From positions 248,001-312,000 of the forward strand of contig NZ_FOIB01000009.1 in the NCBI RefSeq assembly GCF_900111765.1: a DNA stretch of 64,000 bases. Direction: 5' to 3'. Below the pieces are notes generated by a model. It was not told the origin of the DNA, ran no database searches, and was given only the letters and a program-made list of their open reading frames with translations. The stretch comes from Myxococcus fulvus. Its GTDB lineage: Bacteria > Myxococcota > Myxococcia > Myxococcales > Myxococcaceae. Made by a program: the position numbers and the translations under genes. Shown here piece after piece: positions 57,266 to 64,000 of the stretch (the first letter of the stretch is position 1; each line of letters starts with the position of its first letter).

Positions 57266-58206
57266 GGGCGCGGCACTGGGCGGAGATGGGAGAGAGCACG
57301 TTCGTGCTCGGCATCTGGCTCCTGTACTGGGTCCACCGGCTCCTGGGCCGCTGGCCTTTCCGCCTGTGCCTGTATCCCGTCGTCTTCGTCCACTGGCTGT
57401 CGCGCCCCGTGGTCCGGGACGCGTCGCTGCAGTACCTCACGCGCGTCCAGGCGGCCACCGGCGCCATCGGCCACACGCCGGGCCGCGGCGACAGCCTCAA
57501 GCACCTGGTGACCTTCGCGGAGACGATGCTCGACAAGCTCTTGGCCGTCAGCGGCCGCTACCGCTTCGAGCAGGTCAACACCGAGGGGCGTGAGCAGTTC
57601 TACGAGGTCGTGAAGCAGGGCAAGGGTGGCATCATCGTCACCGCGCACATGGGCTGTCTGGAGCTGTGCCGGGCCATGGCGGAGAAGCGCGGCGAGGTGA
57701 AGCTCCACATCCTGGTGCACACCCGCCACGCGGAGCAGTTCAACCGGCTGCTCAAGCGACTCAACCCCGACAGCATGTTCCAGCTGGTGGAAGTCACCGA
57801 CATGGGGCCGGGCACCGCCGTCGCGCTGGAGAAGTACGTGGCGGCCGGTGAGTTCGTGGTGATTGCCGGGGACCGAGTGCCGGTGAACGCCAGTCAGACG
57901 GTGGACGTGGAGTTCCTGGGGCACCCGGCCGCCTTCCCCGTGGGGCCGTACGTGCTGGCCTCGCTGTTCAAGTGCCCGCTGTACCTGTTGGGCTGCATCC
58001 ACGAGAACGGCGGCTACACCATCCACTTCGAGTGCCTGGCGGAGAAGGTCGAGCTTCCGCGAGGCAAGCGCGTGCCCGCGCTGACGGAGCACGCCAGGCG
58101 TTATGCCGGACAGGTGACGGCGCTGCTGAAGCGTTCACCGTTCGATTGGTTCAACTTCTTTCCCTTCTGGGATCAGGCGAATGTCTCCGCCAGGAATCAA
58201 GAGTGA
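57262..58206 (+). CDS. LpxL/HtrB-like lipid acyltransferase
   Basis: 314 residues. The N-terminal hydrophobic segment is followed by the LPS-acyltransferase motif H-M-G-C-L-E (H-x4-E) near residue 132 and the A-G-D-R-V-P loop near 200, as in lipid A late acyltransferases. Proposed role: transfer of the polyene acyl chain onto a lipid acceptor. It starts inside the glycosyltransferase stop and overlaps the ammonia-lyase gene by 26 bases. Confidence 0.82.
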   Translation: MRARHWAEMGESTFVLGIWLLYWVHRLLGRWPFRLCLYPVVFVHWLSRPVVRDASLQYLTRVQAATGAIGHTPGRGDSLKHLVTFAETMLDKLLAVSGRYRFEQVNTEGREQFYEVVKQGKGGIIVTAHMGCLELCRAMAEKRGEVKLHILVHTRHAEQFNRLLKRLNPDSMFQLVEVTDMGPGTAVALEKYVAAGEFVVIAGDRVPVNASQTVDVEFLGHPAAFPVGPYVLASLFKCPLYLLGCIHENGGYTIHFECLAEKVELPRGKRVPALTEHARRYAGQVTALLKRSPFDWFNFFPFWDQANVSARNQE

Positions 58207-59737
58207 GCGCGCGGTCCGGTTCGATGGGAGCCGGCTCGCCATCGAAGACGTGTCCGCGCTGTCGCGCCGCGAGCGCGAAGCCGAGCTGAGCACCGCCGCG
58301 GAGTTCCGGGGACGCATCACCCGGGGCGCCGAGTTCCTGGACCGGCTGCTGGCCGAGGACGGGCACATCTACGGGGTGACGACGGGGTACGGAGACTCGT
58401 GCACCGTCACCATCCCCCCGGAGCTGGTGGCCGAGCTGCCGCACCACCTCTACGCCTACCACGGCATCGGCGCGGGCCGCTTCCTGACGCCCGAGGAGAC
58501 GCGCGCGGTGCTCGCGGCCCGGCTCGCGTCGCTGTCGCAGGGCGTGTCCGGCGTGGGCCTGGGGCTGCTCCATCAGCTGGAGCAGTTCCTGCGCCTGGAC
58601 ATCCTGCCGCTGATTCCGGCCGAGGGCTCGGTGGGCGCCAGTGGTGACCTGACGCCCCTGTCCTACGTGGCGGCCGCGCTGTGCGGCGAGCGCGAGGTCC
58701 TGCACCGGGGCGAGCGCCGTCCCGCGGCCGAGGTGCTGGCGAAGCATGGGCTCTCGCCGTTGAGGCTGCGCCCCAAGGAGGGGCTGGCCATCATGAACGG
58801 CACGGCGGTGATGACCGCCCTGGCCTGCCTCGCGTGGGAGCGCGCGGAGTACCTGAGCCGGCTGGCCACGCGGCTGACGGCCTTCAACGTGGTGGCGAGC
58901 GCCGGCAACGCGCACCACTTCGACGAGGCCCTGTTCGCCGTCAAGCCGCACGTGGGCCAGCAGCGCGTGGCCGCGAGGCTGCGGATGGACCTGGCCACCG
59001 AGCGCCCCAGCCGCAACGAGCAGCGACTCCAAGATCGCTACTCCCTGCGCTGCGCGCCCCACGTCATCGGCGTGCTCGAGGACGCCCTGCCCTTCTTCCG
59101 CGCGCAGATTGAAAACGAGCTCAACAGCGCCAACGACAACCCGCTCATCGACCCGGACAGCGAGCGGGTGCTGCACGGCGGGCACTTCTACGGCGGCCAC
59201 ATCGCCTTCGCCATGGACGGGCTGAAGAACGCGGTGGCCAACGTGGCGGACCTCCTGGACCGTCAGCTCGCGCTGCTGGTGGACACCCGCTACAACCACG
59301 GCCTGCCGTCCAACCTCTCCGGAGCGACGGGCCCCCGCGCGGCCATCAACCACGGCCTCAAGGCGGTGCAGATCAGCGTCTCCGCGTGGACGGCGGAGGC
59401 GCTCAAGCAGACGATGCCCGCGTCCGTCTTCTCCCGCTCCACCGAGTGCCACAACCAGGACAAGGTGAGCATGGGCACCATCGCCGCGCGCGACTGCCTC
59501 CGCGTCCTCGAGCTGTCCGAGCAGGTGGTGGCCGCCATGCTCATCGCGGCGCGTCAGGGAATCGCGCTGCGGCGACGAGTTGCTCAAGATTTGAATCTCA
59601 CGGCGTCTCTGGCGTCGATGCAGGCCGAGTTGGAGCAGCGAATCCCATTGGTGGTGGAGGACCGCGCGTTGGACCGTGAGCTGCAAGTGCTGCTGGGGGC
59701 CATCCGCGCCCGCGAGTGGAGGCTCTATGAAGCCTGA
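58181..59737 (+). CDS. aromatic amino-acid ammonia-lyase (predicted tyrosine type)
   Basis: 518 residues. The MIO prosthetic group is made from the Ala153-Ser154-Gly155 triad (G-A-S-G-D-L). The catalytic-loop Y-G-V-T-T-G-Y-G is intact. Selectivity residues His88-His89-Leu90 match those of Rhodobacter TAL, in which His89 favours tyrosine over phenylalanine or histidine, so p-coumarate is the likely product. This would supply the aryl starter, as in xanthomonadin and flexirubin clusters. Histidine specificity cannot be excluded. Overlaps with both neighbours show it belongs to the operon. Confidence 0.88.
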   Translation: MSPPGIKSERAVRFDGSRLAIEDVSALSRREREAELSTAAEFRGRITRGAEFLDRLLAEDGHIYGVTTGYGDSCTVTIPPELVAELPHHLYAYHGIGAGRFLTPEETRAVLAARLASLSQGVSGVGLGLLHQLEQFLRLDILPLIPAEGSVGASGDLTPLSYVAAALCGEREVLHRGERRPAAEVLAKHGLSPLRLRPKEGLAIMNGTAVMTALACLAWERAEYLSRLATRLTAFNVVASAGNAHHFDEALFAVKPHVGQQRVAARLRMDLATERPSRNEQRLQDRYSLRCAPHVIGVLEDALPFFRAQIENELNSANDNPLIDPDSERVLHGGHFYGGHIAFAMDGLKNAVANVADLLDRQLALLVDTRYNHGLPSNLSGATGPRAAINHGLKAVQISVSAWTAEALKQTMPASVFSRSTECHNQDKVSMGTIAARDCLRVLELSEQVVAAMLIAARQGIALRRRVAQDLNLTASLASMQAELEQRIPLVVEDRALDRELQVLLGAIRAREWRLYEA

Positions 59738-60146
59738 CCTCAGCCACGAAATCGAGCTGACGCCGCCCTTCCATGACATCGACCTGATGGAGGTCGTCTG
59801 GCATGGCCACTACGTGAAGTACCTGGAGCTGGCGCGGTGCGCGCTCTTGGCGAAGTTCGACTACGACTACCCGCAGATGCTGGCGTCCGGCTACGCGTGG
59901 CCCGTGGTGGACATGCGGCTGAAGTACGTGCGCTCGGCGGCGTACGGGAAGGCGCTGAGAATCCGCGCCGAAATCACCGAGTGGGAGAACCGGCTGCGCA
60001 TCGACTACGTGCTGCGCGACGCGGCCACGGGCCAGAAGGTGAACCAGGCCCACACCATCCAGGTCGCCGTGTCCATCGCCACCAAGGAGATGCTGTACGT
60101 CTGTCCGCCGGTGCTCTGGCAGCGGCTGGGGGTGAAGCCCGAATGA
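59727..60146 (+). CDS. 4HBT-type acyl thioesterase
   Basis: 139 residues from the ATG at 59727, overlapping the ammonia-lyase end by 11 bases. The hot-dog pattern has the catalytic Asp in H-D-I-D-L-M and the following V-V-W-H-G-H-Y-V-K-Y-L-E. It may release the finished polyene or edit stalled chains. ATGA overlap with the next gene. Confidence 0.85.
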   Translation: MKPDLSHEIELTPPFHDIDLMEVVWHGHYVKYLELARCALLAKFDYDYPQMLASGYAWPVVDMRLKYVRSAAYGKALRIRAEITEWENRLRIDYVLRDAATGQKVNQAHTIQVAVSIATKEMLYVCPPVLWQRLGVKPE

Positions 60147-60751
60147 AGCGCGTGCTCCTGCTCGTGGCGCTGCTCTGGGGAGCGGCGGCGAGCGCCCGTG
60201 ACGTGGTGTCCCAGGTCCGCGAGCGGCTCGTGGATGTGCCCCTCTTGCGCGGCGACTTCGAGCAGAAGAAGACGGTCTCCGGCTTCAAGAAGCCGCTGGT
60301 GTCGCGCGGGGTCTTCCTCCTGTCGCGCGAGCAGGGCGTGTTGTGGGACACGAAGGCGCCCTTCGCCTCCACCCTCACGCTGACGCGCAAGTCGCTGAGT
60401 GCCGAGCAGGACACGGGAGCGGCGGCGTACCACCTGGACGCGAGCAAGGAGCCGGGCCTCGCCGCGGTGAACGAGGTGATGTTCGCGCTCCTGTCCGGCG
60501 ACGTGAAGGCGCTCTCCAAGCGCTTCAAGGTCGAAGGAGAGCTGGTGGGCGCGCAGGGCTGGAAGCTCACGCTCACGCCCACGGACACGGGCCTGCAGCG
60601 CGTGTTCCGGAGCATCCACCTGGAGGGCGACCAGTACGTGCGGCGCGTGCAACTGGAGGAGGCCCGGGGCGACTCGAGCATCATCCTCTTCGACAAGCTG
60701 AGCCAGACGCCTCCTCCCAGCGACGCGGAAGCCGGACGCCTTGCGAAATAA
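60143..60751 (+). CDS. LolA-like outer-membrane lipoprotein carrier
   Basis: 202 residues with an N-terminal signal peptide (about 1-18). The LolA-like mature sequence has G-D-F-E-Q-K-K, T-L-T-L-T-R-K and a terminal R-I/V-Q-L-E type strand. LolA-like proteins of these clusters are thought to ferry the hydrophobic product across the periplasm. ATGA start overlap with the thioesterase; the stop overlaps the exporter's start. Confidence 0.82.
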   Translation: MKRVLLLVALLWGAAASARDVVSQVRERLVDVPLLRGDFEQKKTVSGFKKPLVSRGVFLLSREQGVLWDTKAPFASTLTLTRKSLSAEQDTGAAAYHLDASKEPGLAAVNEVMFALLSGDVKALSKRFKVEGELVGAQGWKLTLTPTDTGLQRVFRSIHLEGDQYVRRVQLEEARGDSSIILFDKLSQTPPPSDAEAGRLAK

Positions 60752-63038
60752 GTGGGCCATCCTGTGGCTGCTCGTGGTGCTCGTCGTGGGCGCGCACCAG
60801 GTCCGGTTCTGGCGCTCGGCGCGCCTGGACACGGATGTGCTGGCGCTGCTGCCGGAGGACGAGCAGGCCCCCGAGGTCGGCGCCGCCACGCGCAAGCTCG
60901 CCGACCAGGCCGGCCGTGAGCTGGTGATGCTGGTGGGCGCGGCGGACTGGGACTCGGCCCAGCGCGCGGCGGACGTCGTCAAGGTGGAGCTGTCGCGCGA
61001 GGACTCGCCGCTGAAGGCCTCCGCGCTGGATGCGTCCTCGCTGGAGACGGCACTGGAGCTGTACCGGCCCTATCGCGACCGGCTGCTCACGTCCTCGCAG
61101 CGCGAGTGGCTGGCGAAGGCGAGCCCGGAGGAGCTGGGCGGCACCGCGCTGATGAAGCTGTACCAGCCCGCGGGCCCGAAGCTGACGGACTGGGAGGCGG
61201 ACCCGCTGGGCCTGTGGCCCGACTGGTGGGCGGCGCGCGCGTCGGAGAGCACCGCGCGTCCGCGGGATGGACGCCTGTGGTTGTCGGGCGAGGGGCGTGA
61301 GTGGGTGCTGCTCGCGTGGCACAGCCAGGTGTCCGCCTTCGCGCTGGGCGACGAGGGGAACATCACCTCCGCGGTGGCGCGGGCGCGCGCGGCCATGGAG
61401 GCCCAGGTGCCGGGCAGCCGGATGGTGTCCGCGGGCGTGCCGCTGTACGCGGAGGCCGCCGCGTCCCAGGCCAGCTCGGAGATGTCCACCATCGGCATCG
61501 GCTCGCTCGCGGCGGTGCTGTTGCTCGTCTGGCTCACGTTCCGCTCGGTGCGGCCCATCGTCCTGGTCGGCCTGTCGCTGGCGCTCGGGTGCGCCGTCGC
61601 GCTGAGCGTCACGGCCCTGGTCTTCGAGCGGGTGCACCTGCTCACCCTGGTGTTCGGCTCCAGCCTGGTGGGCGTGGCGGAGGACTACGGCTTCCACTAC
61701 TTCGCCGCGCGCCAGGGCAGGCCGCCCTCGGAGCGCTGGCCGCTGATGCGGGGCCTCTTGCCCGGCATGGTGCTGGCGCTGGCCACCAGCGTGGTGGCGT
61801 ACCTGGCGCTGGGCGTCGCGCCCTTCCCTGGCCTGCGGCAGATGGCGCTCTTCTCCGCCACGGGCCTGGTCGCCGCGTTCCTCACCGTCGCGTGCTGGTT
61901 CCCCCTGCTGGATACGGGGGAGCTGCCGGTGACGTCCTTCGCCACCCGCTTCGCCGCGTCGCTGTCGCGCTGGCCGCGCTTCACGCACACGCCCGCGTGG
62001 TGGGTGGGCACGGCGGTGCTCGGCCTGTTCGTCGTCGGCGGCCTGTGGCGGCTGGGCACGCGCGATGACGTGCGCCAGCTCCAGAACGCGCCCGCGCACC
62101 TCGTCTCCGACCAGCGCGAACTGGGGCGCCTGCTCGGCCTGCCCAGCCCCGCCCAGTTCTTCCTGGTGGGCGGCGACGACTCGGAGCAGGTGCTGGAGCG
62201 GGAGGCCGCGCTCAAGGCGAAGCTGGACCCGCTCGTCACGCAGAAGGTGCTCTCGGGCTACCGCGCGGTGTCGGACTGGCTGCCCAGTCGGGTGCAGCAG
62301 CGCGCGGACGCGGAGCTGAGCGCGCGCGCTGAAGCCCAGGCGGTGGCCGCGGTGGCCGAGGCCACGGGCGAGGCTCCCACGCGCGCCCGCTTCGCCGACG
62401 ACGTGCTCACCCCCGAGCGGCTGTTGGCCAGCCCCGCCTCGGCCGCCATCCGCCAGCAGTGGCTGGGACGACTGGGCGACAGCCACTTCAGCATCGTCAT
62501 GCTGCGCGGGCTCAATGACCCGTCCGTGCTGCCGCGCGTGGCCGAGGTCGCGCAGGGCCTGGAGGGCGTGCGCTGGGTGGACAAGACGCGGGAGATCTCC
62601 AGCCTGCTGGAGCGCTACCGCCGGCTGATGGGCGGGCTCATCGTGCTGGGCTACCTGGCGGTGCTGATGCTGCTGGTCGCGCGCTTCCGACGACAGGCAT
62701 GGCGGGCGTGGGTGCCCACGGTGCTGGGGACGCTGGTGACGCTGGCCTGCTTCGGCTGGGTCGGCGAGCCGCTCCAGCTCTTCACGGTGCTCGGCCTCAT
62801 GCTCCTGCTGGGCATGGGGGTGGACTACGGCATCTTCATGTTGGAGCACCCCGGGGACAACTCCGCCTGGCTCGCGGTGGCGCTGGCGGGCGTGAGCACC
62901 CTGCTCTCCTTCGGACTCCTGGGACTCTCCGCCACGCCGGCGCTGCGCTCCTTCGGACTCACCATGTTGTTGGGCGAAGTCACCATCTGGGTGCTGACGC
63001 CCTGTTGCAGACTGCCATCAGGCAAGGACGTATCGTGA
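60741..63038 (+). CDS. MMPL/RND-type lipid exporter
   Basis: 765 residues, starting with TTG at 60741 inside the LolA-like gene's end; this alternative start is the best available because no ATG or GTG precedes the first membrane helix. Two helix blocks with a large periplasmic loop between, and typical RND features (V-F-G-S-S-L-V-G-V-A-E-D-Y-G-F-H-Y-F; L-G-M-G-V-D-Y-G-I-F-M). It would pump the pigment lipid out of the inner membrane, with the LolA-like protein as partner. The stop overlaps the flavoprotein GTG start (GTGA). Confidence 0.88.
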   Translation: MRNKWAILWLLVVLVVGAHQVRFWRSARLDTDVLALLPEDEQAPEVGAATRKLADQAGRELVMLVGAADWDSAQRAADVVKVELSREDSPLKASALDASSLETALELYRPYRDRLLTSSQREWLAKASPEELGGTALMKLYQPAGPKLTDWEADPLGLWPDWWAARASESTARPRDGRLWLSGEGREWVLLAWHSQVSAFALGDEGNITSAVARARAAMEAQVPGSRMVSAGVPLYAEAAASQASSEMSTIGIGSLAAVLLLVWLTFRSVRPIVLVGLSLALGCAVALSVTALVFERVHLLTLVFGSSLVGVAEDYGFHYFAARQGRPPSERWPLMRGLLPGMVLALATSVVAYLALGVAPFPGLRQMALFSATGLVAAFLTVACWFPLLDTGELPVTSFATRFAASLSRWPRFTHTPAWWVGTAVLGLFVVGGLWRLGTRDDVRQLQNAPAHLVSDQRELGRLLGLPSPAQFFLVGGDDSEQVLEREAALKAKLDPLVTQKVLSGYRAVSDWLPSRVQQRADAELSARAEAQAVAAVAEATGEAPTRARFADDVLTPERLLASPASAAIRQQWLGRLGDSHFSIVMLRGLNDPSVLPRVAEVAQGLEGVRWVDKTREISSLLERYRRLMGGLIVLGYLAVLMLLVARFRRQAWRAWVPTVLGTLVTLACFGWVGEPLQLFTVLGLMLLLGMGVDYGIFMLEHPGDNSAWLAVALAGVSTLLSFGLLGLSATPALRSFGLTMLLGEVTIWVLTPCCRLPSGKDVS

Positions 63039-64000
63039 AGATCGAAAAAACGGAAGTCGTCATCATCGGGGCGGGTCCGTCGGGTTCAGTGGCGGCGGGC
63101 ATCCTGCGCAAACAAGGCCGTCAGGTGTTGATCCTGGAGCGCGAGGAATTCCCCCGCTTCTCCATCGGAGAGAGCCTGTTGCCGCAGAGCATGCAGTACA
63201 TCGAGGAAGCGGGGATGATCCGCGACGTCGTGGAGGCGGGCTTCCAGTACAAGAACGGCGCGGCCTTCGTGCGCGGCGACAAGTACACGGACTTCGACTT
63301 CCGCGAGAAGTCCTCCCAGGGCTGGGGCACCACGTACCAGGTGCAGCGCGCGCACTTCGACCACGTGCTGGCGCTCGCCGCCGAGCGCATGGGCGCCACG
63401 TTGCGCTTCCGCCACACCGTGGAGTCCGTGGACGTCTCCGGCCCCACGCCGGAGCTGACGGCGCGCGGCCCCGACGGTGAGCCGTACCGCGTCCAGGCCC
63501 GCTTCCTGCTCGACGCCAGCGGCTTCGGCCGCGTGCTGCCCCGCCTCCTGTCGCTGGAGACGCCGTCCGACTTCCCGGTGCGCGGCGCGCTCTTCACGCA
63601 CGTGGAGGACCGCGTCGCGCCGGGCACGTTCGACCGCACCAAGATTCGCATCACCGTGCACCCCCAGCACGTGCACGTCTGGTACTGGACCATCCCCTTC
63701 TCCAACGGACGCTGCTCGCTGGGCGTGGTGGCCAAGCGCGAGTACCTGGAGCAGTTCAAGGGCACGGAGACGGAGCGGCTCAAGGCCATCGTCGCGGAGG
63801 ATCCGTCGCTGTCCGGGCTCTTGAAGGACGCCGTCTGGGACACGCCCGCGCGCGCCATCACCGGCTACGCGGCCAACGTGAAGTCACTGTGGGGCAACGG
63901 CTTCGCGCTGCTCGGCAACGCGGGCGAGTTCCTGGACCCCGTCTTCTCCTCCGGCGTCACCATCGCGGTGAAGTCCGCGAGTCTGGCGGCGAAGTGCATC
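63035..64000 (+). CDS. FAD-dependent oxidoreductase/halogenase-like protein, truncated by the window edge
   Basis: The first 322 residues are visible from the GTG at 63035, which overlaps the exporter stop by four bases. The FAD fold shows G-A-G-P-S-G near residue 12, L-L-D-A-S-G-F-G in the middle, and G-N-A-G-E-F-L-D-P-V-F-S-S-G-V near the right edge, typical of tryptophan-halogenase/geranylgeranyl-reductase-like flavoproteins. In aryl-polyene and xanthomonadin clusters such enzymes modify the aryl end. Whether it halogenates or only oxidises cannot be told without the C-terminus, including the W-x-W-x-I-P motif region. Confidence 0.8.
   Translation, partial: MKIEKTEVVIIGAGPSGSVAAGILRKQGRQVLILEREEFPRFSIGESLLPQSMQYIEEAGMIRDVVEAGFQYKNGAAFVRGDKYTDFDFREKSSQGWGTTYQVQRAHFDHVLALAAERMGATLRFRHTVESVDVSGPTPELTARGPDGEPYRVQARFLLDASGFGRVLPRLLSLETPSDFPVRGALFTHVEDRVAPGTFDRTKIRITVHPQHVHVWYWTIPFSNGRCSLGVVAKREYLEQFKGTETERLKAIVAEDPSLSGLLKDAVWDTPARAITGYAANVKSLWGNGFALLGNAGEFLDPVFSSGVTIAVKSASLAAKCI

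Noticed and set aside
60681..62849. 722-residue antisense frame across the exporter gene
   Set aside because: Shadow frame; low-complexity His/Arg/Gln product, and the plus-strand RND exporter is clear.

Overview
GC-rich (about 70%), densely coded DNA with almost no spacer, carrying genes typical of myxobacteria: a gmx1-type sigma factor, an AgmX-type lipoprotein, many Asp/Ala/Gly-linker lipoproteins, large secreted proteases and several Ser/Thr-kinase-like genes. The best guess is a member of the Myxococcaceae or Archangiaceae (Myxococcus, Corallococcus, Pyxidicoccus or a relative). No rRNA, tRNA, CRISPR array, transposase or integrase is visible, so the window reads as ordinary chromosome with several accessory modules.

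Layout. 1-6.6 kb: the end of a membrane glycosyltransferase, a 1200-residue secreted zinc metalloprotease with fibronectin-like repeats, an AI-2E-type permease and a small unknown. 6.7-12.2 kb: a cupin, then a tightly coupled minus-strand operon encoding a predicted beta-propeller protein, Hen1 (RNA 3'-end 2'-O-methyltransferase) and Pnkp (RNA kinase-phosphatase-ligase), i.e. a bacterial RNA repair system with an extra first gene. 12.3-26.4 kb: secreted or exported enzymes (nuclease-like lipoprotein, DmpA-type peptidase, pyruvyl-transferase-like protein, DUF885 peptidase, dipeptidase-like lipoprotein, amidase) and a SWIM-SNF2 helicase. 26.4-32.6 kb: a minus-strand run with an Imm11-like protein, two paralogous membrane proteins, a Cys-rich protein, a thioesterase, a hydroxyacid-oxoacid transhydrogenase-like enzyme, a class A beta-lactamase-like protein and a beta-helix lipoprotein. 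32.6-36.1 kb: a three-gene VWA / PP2C phosphatase / kinase unit resembling the TerY phosphorylation triad. 36.2-47.2 kb: M28 aminopeptidase, MscS channel, a second nuclease-family protein, small lipoproteins, an acetolactate synthase-aldehyde dehydrogenase pair with a divergent LysR regulator, a VOC protein behind a promoter with two inverted-repeat operators, and a PhyH dioxygenase. 47.4-51.6 kb: a gmx1 sigma factor divergent from a kinase whose N-terminus is an anti-sigma-type zinc finger.

52.2-64 kb (running off the right edge): a plus-strand operon of at least 13 overlapping or closely spaced genes for an aryl-polyene / xanthomonadin / flexirubin-type pigment lipid: chain-length ketosynthase-like protein, two acyltransferases, two acyl carrier proteins, a COG4648 membrane protein, an AMP-ligase fused to a hot-dog dehydratase, a GT2 glycosyltransferase, an aromatic amino-acid ammonia-lyase with tyrosine-type selectivity residues, a thioesterase, a LolA-like carrier, an MMPL exporter and a flavoprotein. 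Together they would make an aromatic starter acid, load it on an ACP, elongate and cap it, attach it to a lipid and export it. The ketosynthases and ketoreductase expected for elongation are not in the window and probably lie to the right.
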